Source of the DNA: Aquisalimonas lutea
GTDB taxonomy: Bacteria; Pseudomonadota; Gammaproteobacteria; Nitrococcales; Aquisalimonadaceae
Direction: 5' to 3'
Assembly: GCF_030409225.1 (NCBI RefSeq)
Contig: NZ_JAUFPK010000005.1
Coordinates: 372,831-436,830, forward strand
Length of the DNA stretch: 64,000 bases
How positions within the stretch are numbered: the stretch's first letter is position 1; each line of letters opens with the position of its first letter. Under the pieces are notes generated by a model, which worked only from the letters and a program-made list of their open reading frames with translations, was not told where the DNA came from and ran no database searches. Made by a program: the position numbers and the translations under genes. Below, one piece after another: positions 8,532 to 17,389 of the stretch.

Positions 8532-8874
8532 GTTTGTCACGTCGACCAGCGTGCCGCTGCATCGTCTGGCCCACGCGCGCGCCGGCGACAAGGGCGACCG
8601 GCTCAACCTCGCGTTGTTCGCCTATACCGAGCGAGATTACCCGCTGCTGGTCGAGCAGGTCACCGAATCGCGCGTGCTGGCCCTGTTCGCCCATCGCGGT
8701 GCCAGCCGCGTGCGCCGCTATCTGATGCCGGGCCTGGCGGGCATGAACCTGGTGATCGACGATGTCTTGCAGGGCGGCGTCAACGGCGCGCTGAATCTCG
8801 ACGGTCACGGCAAGACGCTTTCCTTCCTTCTGCTCGGCATGGAGATCGTCATTCCGGCCCCGCCAGAGAACTGA
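8515..8874 (+). CDS. AtuA-related small component
   Basis: A 119-residue protein matching the C-terminal portion of long AtuA proteins. It shows VPLHRLAHARAGDKGDRLNL near the start, then VLALFAHRGASRVRRYLMPG and LNLDGHGKTLSFLLLGMEI. It overlaps the end of the large component by 17 bases and is last in the operon. ATG at 8515 has GAGGAG eight bases upstream; an alternative ATG at 8509 is too close to that site. The DKGD motif suggests a shared active site with the large component, by inference from family architecture. Confidence 0.85.
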   Translation: MPPVTEFVTSTSVPLHRLAHARAGDKGDRLNLALFAYTERDYPLLVEQVTESRVLALFAHRGASRVRRYLMPGLAGMNLVIDDVLQGGVNGALNLDGHGKTLSFLLLGMEIVIPAPPEN

Positions 8875-9276
8875 GCGGGCTCAGGAATCGAGGTCGGATC
8901 GCTCGCTTGACGATTCGTGGTCGGTCCCGTCGGGGCCACCAAATGCCCTGTCTTGCCGCTGCCAGGGAAGACGTAGTAGCCGCAGATGTACGCCTAGCGC
9001 TCGGCGAGCAACTCCACGCATCAAGGGCATGGTGATCGGCCGAAGAACGGACGAGTTACGAGCCAACCCAACTGTCTCGGCCGCCAACCTATGTCGAGGA
9101 CGCCCCCCTCCATTGGGATGCGGTTCGATGTGCGACTGGAACCCGATAGCATGAAGGACGGCGTCCTTCGGGGATGTCCACGATCCGCCTTCATCGTGTG
9201 ACGAGACCTTTGGTGACCCAGCTGACCGTAACGCCCGGTTTTGGATCACCGATATCGGGGCGGGAGCGAGCGGACG
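8875..9276. other. 402-bp stretch without a recognisable gene
   Basis: This follows the AtuA operon and precedes the end of the LuxR-type gene. A 122-codon minus-strand frame is open at 8881-9249 (containing AIGFQSHIEPHPNGGGRPRH), but I recognise no domain and its composition is arginine-rich, like a chance frame in GC-rich DNA. No hairpin terminator with a T tract was found. Confidence 0.4.
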
Positions 9277-9789
9277 TTAGCTGTTTTCCTCTGACGTGAC
9301 GACATGGACAGCAACGAGCTCGCCAAAGTTGGTACTGCGCCGCAAAGCCTCGACGTCCAAGCAAAGGTGGGGGAATGCGTTAACTGCGGCTTGAGTGCGG
9401 TTGGTGGCGTCGAGCTTAATCATTGCGTTTCTCAGATGGTATACCACCGTGCGTCTCGATATGTTGATAATCTGAGCGATTTCCCACGCTGTTTTACCTT
9501 CCGCCGTCCAAAGAAGGCACTCCTTTTCGCGCCAAGTGAGCTCGCGTTGCCCGCGGGGAGGTACGTTCTCCTTCAGCACATTGCGCAAAGCTTCCTGCAC
9601 GTGCGAGGCGAACATTTTCCCGCAGAAAATGGCGGCTGTTCGGCGATGCTCATCGATTCCGCTCTCGTTTCTCCAGTTGAACGTGAGCAGGCCCCATTCT
9701 CCGGTTCCGTGAATCGGAAAGGTTACGCCATTTTCTATCCCGTGTGCGCGAACCGCGGTCTTCGGCCGGAAGCGCCTGGCTGAGCCCAC
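9277..9789 (-). pseudogene. LuxR-type regulator lacking most of its ligand domain
   Basis: The readable frame (170 residues from a GTG at 9789) begins inside what looks like an autoinducer-binding domain (AHGIENGVTFPIHGTGEWGL). It then has a complete LuxR helix-turn-helix at about 83-145 (LTWREKECLLWTAEGKTAWE, IAQIINISRRTVVYHLRNAM, IKLDATNRTQAA). A TAG codon lies immediately upstream in frame, and no ribosome-binding site precedes the GTG. The about 100 N-terminal residues expected of an acyl-homoserine-lactone receptor are therefore missing. It is probably a dead LuxR solo; a shorter functional DNA-binding protein remains possible. No LuxI gene is nearby. Confidence 0.6.
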
Positions 9790-9870
9790 CTATGCCGAGT
9801 GGTGGAAGGCGACCCGGCTTATGCAGATAATCTACTTCAAGGCGTGAGCGAAAGAGAGTTGGGAGTAGCA

Positions 9871-10138
9871 ATGACTTGCCAGGGATGGATCGCAAGGGTG
9901 TGCGCGATTGTGATGACGTGTGTGGCCGTATCAGCGGCTGCGCAGGTGCCGCCATGTGAGTCAGCACAAGGGCACGTGATATTCGTTCTTCCTGGATACG
10001 CAGCATCGGCTGTGGTCGCCTTCCCGCTCGACGGGGGCCGCTGCAGCGATCGAGCGGGCGCAGGCGTTGTGTGAGGAGCATGATGTGGGCAAAGAGTCGC
10101 ACTCTGACGGCACACGTCACGAGGACTACTTCGAGTAG
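9871..10138 (+). pseudogene. broken paralogue of the adjacent exported protein gene
   Basis: The start at 9871 gives a good signal peptide (MTCQGWIARVCAIVMTCVAV, then SAAAQ). After about 55 codons it reads ASAVVAFPLDG and loses frame. In the shifted frame it continues AAIERAQALCEEHD and ends HEDYFE at a TAG (10136-10138). The intact neighbour at 10272 ends with the same order: WIAAFSLAGSNAAIQRAQAL, then CEEYGADHEDYFE. This is a tandem duplicate that lost roughly 110 internal codons and then suffered a frameshift. Confidence 0.65.
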
Positions 10139-10271
10139 CCGCTTGGCCGGGGTGGATTGTTTCCGAATCGTATCGAGCGACTGGTGGATGTGATACGCGT
10201 CGCGCTGCCGGCTATTGAGCGGCTGGTATGGTCATCCATGGACCGAACCAAGAACACCACAGGGGGGAATT

Positions 10272-10895
10272 ATGAGTGCGTCGCCAAGTGCGCGTAGGGC
10301 GGGATTGGCCTTGATGCTAATCGGAGGGCTCGTTGTGATGGTGAGTGGTGCGCATGCCGAGATCAAGTACGAGCGCTCACACGAGAACAACTGGGACTCG
10401 TACTTTTACATAGACTCTCAACCAGGCGGCGAAGGGCGGGCATTTGTCGAGGCCCAGGGGGGCGAGAGGGGTGCCATGCGCATCGACTTTGTGGCCGACT
10501 CTTGCCGGGAGTCGTTCTATTTAGCCGTGTTCGATCAGGTGCATCGGTTTCCTTCTTCCGCGGGCTTGAAGGATGGGCGCGCCCAGTTGCGGGTCGATCG
10601 GCGGGATATCCGTGCCGGGGATGTGCTCTACAACCGTGTGCCGAAAACTCGGCTTGCCGAGGTGGCGGTGGTCTTCGACGATGCCACCGGCGTCCTCCGA
10701 GATCTGCGCAATGGCCACACGGCGCGAGTCCGGGTCCTCGGCGGCAACGATTCCTGGATCGCGGCGTTTTCCCTGGCGGGGTCCAACGCGGCGATCCAGC
10801 GGGCCCAGGCCTTGTGTGAAGAGTACGGGGCCGACCACGAGGACTACTTCGAGAACGCCCCGAACGAGGATCGCTTCCAAGGTGCGTCAGGCTAA
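10272..10895 (+). CDS. exported protein of unknown function
   Basis: A 207-residue protein; I do not recognise the family. The ATG at 10272 follows AGGGGGGAA. Residues 1-29 form a Sec signal peptide (RRAGLALMLIGGLVVMVSG, cleavage after AHA). The mature part is acidic and mixed alpha/beta, with two Cys, at about 75 (VADSCRESF) and 183 (QALCEEYG), that could form one disulphide. The C-terminus (HEDYFENAPNEDRF) is strongly acidic. A decayed copy precedes it. It has no operon partner, since the efflux genes begin about 190 bp later. Confidence 0.65.
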   Translation: MSASPSARRAGLALMLIGGLVVMVSGAHAEIKYERSHENNWDSYFYIDSQPGGEGRAFVEAQGGERGAMRIDFVADSCRESFYLAVFDQVHRFPSSAGLKDGRAQLRVDRRDIRAGDVLYNRVPKTRLAEVAVVFDDATGVLRDLRNGHTARVRVLGGNDSWIAAFSLAGSNAAIQRAQALCEEYGADHEDYFENAPNEDRFQGASG

Positions 10896-11087
10896 CGGCG
10901 CTGGTGCTGCCGATGCGTGGCGCTGCTAGCCGCGTGCTTTGCGGCGGGGGCATTCGCTGTCGGTCGTTGGCTGATCGCCCTTGGTGGACAGAAGAAACAG
11001 CCAGTGCGCTAAACTTGCGGTCGATCCTGTTCCGGCATGGATACCGTTGCCCATACCCCGTGGGCTCTTCGCAGGGAGGAGCAGCAC

Positions 11088-12200
11088 ATGGCGTCGCCCC
11101 AGGGTCTCCGCGCCCGGTTCCTGAACTCCACCACTCTCGTTTTCGTCGCCATCATCGTGCTCCTCACGGTGTGGATCGGCAGCGGCATGCTGGGTCGCGA
11201 CGATGCTCCGGTTGCCGAGCGGGAGCCCCCGGGCCCGCCCACGGTGGCGGTGATGACCAGCGAGGCGCAGCCGGTGACCCGGGAGATCGTGCTGTACGGC
11301 GACGTGGAGCCCAATCAGGTCACGGTACTGCGGGCGCGCACCGACGGCATCGTCGAGGAGATGACCAGCACCGGCACCCGGGTGGAGCGCGGTGAGGCCG
11401 TGGGCCAGCTCTCCATGGATGATCGGCAGGCGCGTCTGGCCCGGGCAAAGGCCCAGCTGGCCTCGGCCCGGCGGAACTACGAAAGCACCATGGACATGGT
11501 CGAGGATGGATTCGTGTCGCAAACCGAGGCCCAGACGCGACTGGCCGAGCTGGAGGCCGCCCGCGCCGACCTGCGCGCCATTGAGCTGGAGATCGAGAAC
11601 ACTACCCTGCGCGCGCCCATCGGCGGGGTAGTCAACCGGGTGGACGCCGACCTGGGTGCCTATGTCTCCATGGGCGGCGAGGTGCTGCAGATCGTCGACA
11701 ACGATCCGCTCATCGCCGTGGTCCACGTGCATCAGGCTGCGGCGCCGCGGCTGCGCACGGGCATGCCGGCCCGGGTGGACTTCATCGGCGGCGGCCGTCG
11801 CCAGGGCACCATCCGTTACATTGCGCCGCTGGCTGACGCTGCAACGCGGACGTTCCGGGTGGAAGTGGAAGTGGACAACAGCGATCCGGCCCTGCCTTCA
11901 GGACTGAGTGCCGAGGTCGTGATTCCCACGGAAACCGTGCAGGCGCATCGGGTGTCGCCGGCGCTGATCCGGCTGGACGCCCGGGGCCGCATCGGCCTGC
12001 AGACCGTGGACGCGGACGACCGCGTCGCTTTCACTCCCGTGGAGGTGGTGCGTGCCCGGGCGGACGGCGTCTGGGTTACCGGCCTGCCCGAGCAGGCACG
12101 CGTTGTCACCATCAGCCGCGGTATGCTCAGCCCGGGCCAGGCGGTCGACGTGCGCGAAGTCCCCGAGGACTATCTGCGCCAGAGTGAGGAGGCCCGCTAG
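11088..12200 (+). CDS. RND efflux periplasmic adaptor (membrane fusion protein)
   Basis: A 370-residue HlyD/AcrA-type adaptor linking an inner-membrane RND pump to an outer-membrane channel. It is anchored by one N-terminal TM (TLVFVAIIVLLTVWIGSG). A lipoyl-like half (VLRARTDGIVEEMTSTGTRV) is followed by a short coiled-coil hairpin at about 120-165 (RARLARAKAQLASARRNYES type pattern), the second lipoyl half (TLRAPIGGVVNRVDADLGAY) and beta-barrel domains. ATG at 11088 has AGGGAGGAG upstream. Its stop overlaps the GTG of the pump gene (TAGTG). No outer-membrane factor is encoded nearby. Confidence 0.92.
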   Translation: MASPQGLRARFLNSTTLVFVAIIVLLTVWIGSGMLGRDDAPVAEREPPGPPTVAVMTSEAQPVTREIVLYGDVEPNQVTVLRARTDGIVEEMTSTGTRVERGEAVGQLSMDDRQARLARAKAQLASARRNYESTMDMVEDGFVSQTEAQTRLAELEAARADLRAIELEIENTTLRAPIGGVVNRVDADLGAYVSMGGEVLQIVDNDPLIAVVHVHQAAAPRLRTGMPARVDFIGGGRRQGTIRYIAPLADAATRTFRVEVEVDNSDPALPSGLSAEVVIPTETVQAHRVSPALIRLDARGRIGLQTVDADDRVAFTPVEVVRARADGVWVTGLPEQARVVTISRGMLSPGQAVDVREVPEDYLRQSEEAR

Positions 12201-15200
12201 TGTACCGCGCCCTCGCAGCCGTGTTCAGCCGGGCGCGCACGGTGAGTCTGCTGCTGGTGCTGATCGTCCTGGCCGGCGGCTACTCCTACGTGACGGTGCC
12301 CAAGGAAGCGACGCCGGAGATCGAGACCCCGTACTTCGTGGTGACTGTCACCTATCCGGGCATCTCTGCCGAGGATAGCGCCCGACTGCTGGTGGAGCCG
12401 CTGGAGCGCCAGCTCCAGTCCATCGCCGGGTTGCGGCGCATGGACGCCCGGGCCGCTGACGGCTTCGCCACCGTGACCCTCGAGTTCGATCCGGGCTTCG
12501 ATCACCAGGCCGCGCTACAGAGCGTGCGCGACGAGACGGACAACGCTACACCGAAGCTGCCCGCCGGCGCGGACGCGCCCTCCGTGCGGGAGATCGACCT
12601 GTCGCTGTTCCCGATCCTCACGGTGGCGCTCTCCGGCGACGTCCCCGAGAGGGAGCTGATCCGTGTGGGACGGCAACTGGAGGAGCGGCTGGAGTCGGTG
12701 TCGGGGGTGCTGGAGGCCGATATCTCCGGGGCCCGGGAAGACCTCATGGAAGTCATCATCGACCCGCTGGCCCTGCAGTCCCACGGGCTGTCCCCGCGGG
12801 AAGTCAGCCAGGCGATACGCAACAATAACCAGCTGGTTACCGCCGGCGCTTTCGACACCGGTTCCGGGCGCATCGGCGTGTCCATCCCGGGGACGATCCA
12901 GTCGGCGGCGGACGTTCTGGTCATGCCGGTGCAGGTCACCGACAACGCCGTGGTGCGCGTCCAGGACGTGGCCGAAGTGCGCCAGACTTTCCAGGATCCC
13001 GTCAGCTTTGCCCGGATCGGAGGCCAGCCCACCATCGGGCTGGACATCAGCAAGACCTCCGGGGCCAATATCATCGACACCGTCGCCGACGTCCAGGCGG
13101 TGGTCGAGGAGATGCGAGCGGACTGGCCCGAGTCGGTGCAAGTGGACTACCTGCTGAACCAGGCCGAGGACGTCGCGGATCTGCTGGGCGACCTGGAGAA
13201 CAACGTCATCGCCGCGGTGGTCCTGGTCATGCTCACGATGATCCTGGCCCTGGGCGTGCGGGCGTCGCTGCTGGTGGCCATCGCCATCCCCAGCTCGTTC
13301 CTGGCGGGCATTCTCGCCATCAACCTGATCGGCTTCACCCTGAACATCGTGGTGCTGTTCGCCCTGATTCTCGTGATCGGCATGCTGGTGGACGGTGCCA
13401 TCGTGGTGGTGGAGCTGGCGGAACGCTACCGCGAGGAGGGGCGGTCCCGGCAGGAGGCGTTCCTGGGCGCCGCCCAGCGTATGGCCTGGCCGCTGGTTGC
13501 CTCGACAGCTACCACCCTGGCGGTGTTCATTCCGCTGCTGTTCTGGCCGGGCGTGGCCGGGCAGTTCATGCGTTACCTGCCGGCCACCGTGATCGTCACC
13601 CTCACCGCGTCGCTGCTCATGGCGCTGGTGTTTGTCCCGGTGATCGGCTCGTTGCTCCCCGGTGGCAACTCGCCCGCGCCTGCCGCGCGCACGGCCAACG
13701 GATCGGGCCTCTACGGCCGGATGCTGCACTATACCGTTGCCCGGCCAGGCTTCGCCGTAGGCCTCAGCCTGCTGGTGCTGCTGGGCTCCTTCGCCCTGTA
13801 CGGCGCGCTGGGCAAGGGCGTGAACTTCTTCCCCGCCGTGGAGCCGGAGCGCGCCCAGATCCAGGTTCGTGCGGACGGCAACCTGTCGGTGCAGGAAGCC
13901 GACCGCCTCGTGCGCCTGGTGGAGGACAGGGTCATGGACAAGGAAGGCGTGGACCGCGTCTACGCCCGCACCATCGGCTCCGTGGAGGCGCGTCTGGCTG
14001 CCAACCTGGCGCCGGATGTCATCGGCACCATCCAGATCGACTTCGATGACTGGCGTCACCGGGAGCCCGCCGCGGTCATCCTGGATCGCATCCGCGAAGC
14101 CACCGAGTCCATCCCCGGGCTGGGGATTCAGATCCAGGAGCAAGAGTCCGGCCCCGGGGATGCCCGGCCGGTGCAGATCGAGCTCTCCGCCGCCGATCGG
14201 GAGCGGCTGGGTCCCGCCTCCCGGCAGCTGCAGGAACTCATGGCCGCCCAGGGGACGTTCGTCGATATCGCCAGCGACGTGCCCATGCCGCAGCCGGAGA
14301 TCCGCCTGCAGGTGAACCGCGAGCAGGCCGCTCGCTACGGCGTGGACATCGCCACGCTGGGGGATACCGTGCAGCTGCTCACCAACGGTCTTTTGCTGGG
14401 TTCCTATCTGCCGGAGTTCGCGCCGGACGAGGTGGACATCCGCCTGCGCTACCCGTTGGAGGATCGTACCTTCGCCCAGCTCGCCGAGCTGCGCATTGCC
14501 ACCGAACGCGGGATGATGCCCATCACGAACTTCGTGGAGCTGACCGCCTCGCCGGCGCCGTCGGTGATCAACCGGGTGGACGGCCGCAACGTGCAGACGG
14601 TCTCCGCCGATATCGTGCCGGGGACCACCGTGACGGCGGAGCTCGCCACCCTGCGGGAGGCCATCGCGGCCTCCGGCCTGGACGACGAGGTGGATGTGGG
14701 CTTTGCGGGCGAGGTTGAAGACCAGCAGGAGGCGATGATCTTCCTCGTCGAGGCCTTCGTGGTGGCGATCTTCCTGATGTTTCTCGTCCTGCTGACGCAA
14801 CTGAACAGCTTCTTCCAGAGCCTGCTGGTCCTGTCCGCCATCGTGTTCTCCTTCGCCGGGGTGTTTCTGGGGCTGCTGGTCCGGCAGGAGCCGTTCTCGG
14901 TGGTGATGAGCGGTATAGGCATCATGGCCCTGGCGGGCATCGTGGTGAACAACAACATTGTGCTCATCGATGCCTACAACGCCCATCGCGGCGCCGGGCT
15001 CGGACCGACGGACGCTGCGCTGCGCGCCGGCTCGGAGCGCCTGCGCCCGGTACTGCTCACGGCGATCACCACCATCGTCGGCCTGCTGCCCATGGTGTTC
15101 GGGATGACCGTCGACTTCTTCGCCCGGGACCTGTTCTTCGGCGCGCCGTCCGGGCAGTTCTGGGTCCAGCTCGCCACCGCTATCGTCGGCGGGTTGGCCG

Positions 15201-15301
15201 TCGCCACGTTCATTACCGTGCTGCTGACACCGGCGCTGCTGGCATGGGATGGCAAGCGACGCGCGACCCGGACTGCGCCGTCGACACCAGCTGCGGAATG
15301 A
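12200..15301 (+). CDS. RND-family efflux pump inner-membrane subunit
   Basis: A 1033-residue AcrB-type transporter, full length for the family, with TM1 at the N-terminus and two large periplasmic loops. The TM4 motif reads GMLVDGAIVVVELAERY. AcrB has two adjacent Asp here; this protein keeps the first and has Gly in place of the second. The TM10 region reads GIVVNNNIVLIDAYNAHRG instead of the Lys-containing AcrB version. This divergent proton-relay set is seen in RND branches other than the classical HAE1 drug pumps. The substrate is unknown, and no local regulator adjoins the two-gene operon. Confidence 0.93.
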   Translation: MYRALAAVFSRARTVSLLLVLIVLAGGYSYVTVPKEATPEIETPYFVVTVTYPGISAEDSARLLVEPLERQLQSIAGLRRMDARAADGFATVTLEFDPGFDHQAALQSVRDETDNATPKLPAGADAPSVREIDLSLFPILTVALSGDVPERELIRVGRQLEERLESVSGVLEADISGAREDLMEVIIDPLALQSHGLSPREVSQAIRNNNQLVTAGAFDTGSGRIGVSIPGTIQSAADVLVMPVQVTDNAVVRVQDVAEVRQTFQDPVSFARIGGQPTIGLDISKTSGANIIDTVADVQAVVEEMRADWPESVQVDYLLNQAEDVADLLGDLENNVIAAVVLVMLTMILALGVRASLLVAIAIPSSFLAGILAINLIGFTLNIVVLFALILVIGMLVDGAIVVVELAERYREEGRSRQEAFLGAAQRMAWPLVASTATTLAVFIPLLFWPGVAGQFMRYLPATVIVTLTASLLMALVFVPVIGSLLPGGNSPAPAARTANGSGLYGRMLHYTVARPGFAVGLSLLVLLGSFALYGALGKGVNFFPAVEPERAQIQVRADGNLSVQEADRLVRLVEDRVMDKEGVDRVYARTIGSVEARLAANLAPDVIGTIQIDFDDWRHREPAAVILDRIREATESIPGLGIQIQEQESGPGDARPVQIELSAADRERLGPASRQLQELMAAQGTFVDIASDVPMPQPEIRLQVNREQAARYGVDIATLGDTVQLLTNGLLLGSYLPEFAPDEVDIRLRYPLEDRTFAQLAELRIATERGMMPITNFVELTASPAPSVINRVDGRNVQTVSADIVPGTTVTAELATLREAIAASGLDDEVDVGFAGEVEDQQEAMIFLVEAFVVAIFLMFLVLLTQLNSFFQSLLVLSAIVFSFAGVFLGLLVRQEPFSVVMSGIGIMALAGIVVNNNIVLIDAYNAHRGAGLGPTDAALRAGSERLRPVLLTAITTIVGLLPMVFGMTVDFFARDLFFGAPSGQFWVQLATAIVGGLAVATFITVLLTPALLAWDGKRRATRTAPSTPAAE

Positions 15302-15475
15302 CCGCACGCCGGCTGAGATTCGCGGGCAAGCAGCGAGCCAACCCGGGTCACCGGCCGTCGGTGAACGGCACCGTCAAGGCGCCAGCAGGTTCAAGGCTAC
15401 GCGGCGGTGTAGAAGCTCATCGTTTGGGCCCTCCGAATAGCCCGCGACGGCCCCGCATGCTGCCCGGCAGAGCAT

Positions 15476-16252
15476 TCATGCCGGACGATCCAGAGGGTTC
15501 TGCGCCGCCATCTTCAGGAAACCCAGGTTCACCAGCACCGATGCCCGCGACCCGGGTGCGTGCTGCATGGCCGACATCGTCTCGAGGATCTCGTCGCGAA
15601 ATCCGGCTCGCGGGCACAGATCGTGAACCGCATCCAGGATTCCTCGCGGCAACAGGTGCGCGCCCGTGCCGATGACATCCAGGTGAGCGCCTCTTTGAAG
15701 GCAAGCCGCCTCGGGGTCGTGCCGCGACAACGACAGGTACGGGTTCAGGTGGTAGCTGATCGCCTCATAGACCAGGCGTCGGCGCCGTTCCTCCCAGCCC
15801 TGGTCCGCTGCGAACTGCCTGGCGCTTCTCGCGCCGACGACAGCGAATCCGCAACAGGCCGACTGGTCCCGGAAGCCGTCGGCCAGTCCCAGGTCGTGCA
15901 GCAGGCTGGCCACGTACAGGGCCTCCGTATCCACCCGTAAGCCGTGGAACTGGGACCAGACGGCCGCGAAGTAGTATGTGCGCAGGCAGTGCAGCCGCAG
16001 CGCGTCGCTGTGGTGACGATGGACGAGGTCCATGGCGGCATTCGCGGCGGCGGAGTCCGGTATCGTCACCGCATCGAGATCAACCCGGTCGATTCGGCGG
16101 TCGTGAACGCCGAATCGGGCGATGAGCCGCGACAGCTTCTCCGTGACCTGCGCCCGGACCAAGCCTGCTACCAGCCGCATCTGCTCCGGGCGGGACAGGA
16201 TGCCGTGGGTTCGTTCGCCCCACTCCAAGGATCCCATGGTCGCTCGTGCCAT
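15476..16252 (-). CDS. HD-domain protein, cyanamide-hydratase-like
   Basis: A 258-residue predicted metal-dependent hydrolase. The HD core is visible as LVHRHHSDALRLHCLRTYYF (first His), LYVASLLHDLGLADGF (the HD doublet) and a later YEAISYHLNPYLSL (downstream His). This spacing and the preceding Leu/Arg pattern fit the cyanamide hydratase-like branch, enzymes acting on small nitrile or amide-like molecules. ATG at 16252 was chosen because AGGGAG lies just upstream. It is divergent from a GlxA-type regulator that probably controls it. The actual substrate is not readable. Confidence 0.8.
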   Translation of the reverse strand: MARATMGSLEWGERTHGILSRPEQMRLVAGLVRAQVTEKLSRLIARFGVHDRRIDRVDLDAVTIPDSAAANAAMDLVHRHHSDALRLHCLRTYYFAAVWSQFHGLRVDTEALYVASLLHDLGLADGFRDQSACCGFAVVGARSARQFAADQGWEERRRRLVYEAISYHLNPYLSLSRHDPEAACLQRGAHLDVIGTGAHLLPRGILDAVHDLCPRAGFRDEILETMSAMQHAPGSRASVLVNLGFLKMAAQNPLDRPA

Positions 16253-16300
16253 TGTCGTCGCTCCCTGTGTTATCGGGATGGACAGTCTGCCCACGATGGC

Positions 16301-16336
16301 CCAATTGGCGTATTGGCGATATCGCCTTATTATTGG
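16301..16336. promoter_or_regulatory. palindromic operator candidate between HD-domain and GlxA-type genes
   Basis: The 113-bp divergent intergenic region holds a perfect 12-bp palindrome GGCGATATCGCC (16315-16326). It is preceded by the palindrome CCAATTGG (16301-16308) and by repeats of TTGGCG. Its place between divergent starts makes it a plausible site for the AraC-type regulator or a shared promoter element. Confidence 0.4.
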
Positions 16337-16365
16337 CTGATCAAGACAGAACGAGAGCGGACACC

Positions 16366-17364
16366 ATGCATGTCGGCATCCTGCTCTATGGCGGCTGCCT
16401 GGCCATGGAGGCCTTTGCGGTCAGCGACCTTCTGCTGCTCGCCAACAGGCTGGTCCAGGCCGGCGCGGAGGGGTCCGGCGAGCCGCCGTTCCGGGTCGAG
16501 GCCATCAGCGTCGGCGGCCGCAGGGTCAGCACTGCCGGCGGTTTCTCGGTGGGGGCCAGCCGGCCGCCGGAGAGCCTTGATCGACTCATTGTCCCGGGGT
16601 TCGACTTCGGGCGATTCGACGTGCTTGACGGCAAGCTCGCCGAGCGCGACGCCGAGCAGCGGCTCATTCGCAGGGCGTTCCGCCGTGGTACGCCGGTGGC
16701 GTCCGTGTGCACCGGCGCCTTCATGCTGGCCGAGGCGGGTCTGCTGGATGGGCGCCGGGGAACCACGGCCTGGTTGTTCGCGCCGGAGCTTGCGCGCAGA
16801 TACCCGAGCGTGGAGGTCGTGCCGGAGGCCCTGTTCATCGAAGACACCGGGGTGACCACGGCAGGCGCGTTCAGCGCGGCCACGGATCTCGCCATCAGCC
16901 TTGTCCGGGCCCGGTGCGGCAACGCGTTGGCCGACAACGTCGCGGGCGTTGCGCTCGTCGATGGCTCCCGGGACAGCCAGGCCCCCTCGATCAACTGGAG
17001 CATGCTCCCCGCGGGCGGCTACAGCTTCTCGGAGCAGGTCCGGCGATGGCTCGCCGATCGTTACCATGAGCCCTATGACGCGGCGCGTCTTGCGCGGGCG
17101 TTCCATGTCAGCCCGCGGACGCTGCTGCGGCGCTTCAGGCGGGAGATGGGCATGACGCCGTTGCGCTACCTGCAGGGGTACCGTGTGCAGATCGCCAAGC
17201 AGCTCCTGAGCGCAACGGCGCTCAGTGTCGGCGAGATCACCGACCGCGTCGGCTACGCGGACACGGCCACGTTCTGCTCGCTTTTCCGCCGACACACGCG
17301 CACGACGCCGGCGGCGTACCGTCGCCGCCACGCTGATGCTCCAGGCTCTGTCGCCCACGGCTGA
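16366..17364 (+). CDS. GlxA-family regulator (DJ-1/PfpI domain plus AraC DNA-binding domain)
   Basis: A 332-residue transcription factor. Residues 1-190 form a DJ-1/PfpI-like domain with the nucleophile-elbow-like segment ASVCTGAFMLAEAGLLDGRR. Residues about 220-325 form two AraC helix-turn-helix units (YDAARLARAFHVSPRTLLRR and VGEITDRVGYADTATFCSLF, followed by RRHTRTTPAAYRR). Family members sense small amide, imine or betaine-like metabolites, consistent with the divergent HD-domain hydrolase. ATG at 16366 gives a clean DJ-1 start (MHVGILLYGGCLAMEAFAV). Confidence 0.92.
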   Translation: MHVGILLYGGCLAMEAFAVSDLLLLANRLVQAGAEGSGEPPFRVEAISVGGRRVSTAGGFSVGASRPPESLDRLIVPGFDFGRFDVLDGKLAERDAEQRLIRRAFRRGTPVASVCTGAFMLAEAGLLDGRRGTTAWLFAPELARRYPSVEVVPEALFIEDTGVTTAGAFSAATDLAISLVRARCGNALADNVAGVALVDGSRDSQAPSINWSMLPAGGYSFSEQVRRWLADRYHEPYDAARLARAFHVSPRTLLRRFRREMGMTPLRYLQGYRVQIAKQLLSATALSVGEITDRVGYADTATFCSLFRRHTRTTPAAYRRRHADAPGSVAHG

Positions 17365-17389
17365 ACTGGCGCGGGCAGCCGAGCCCGGA

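Noticed and set aside
9799-9860. A separate plus-strand gene start upstream of the decayed exported-protein copy
   Set aside because: The extension lacks a signal peptide start; the ATG at 9871 gives the proper signal sequence, and the upstream codons overlap the LuxR-type remnant.
12515-15307. A 930-codon minus-strand frame opposite the RND pump
   Set aside because: Its composition is that of a mirror frame (His/Asp/Gln/Arg-rich), with no domain; the plus-strand pump is unambiguous.
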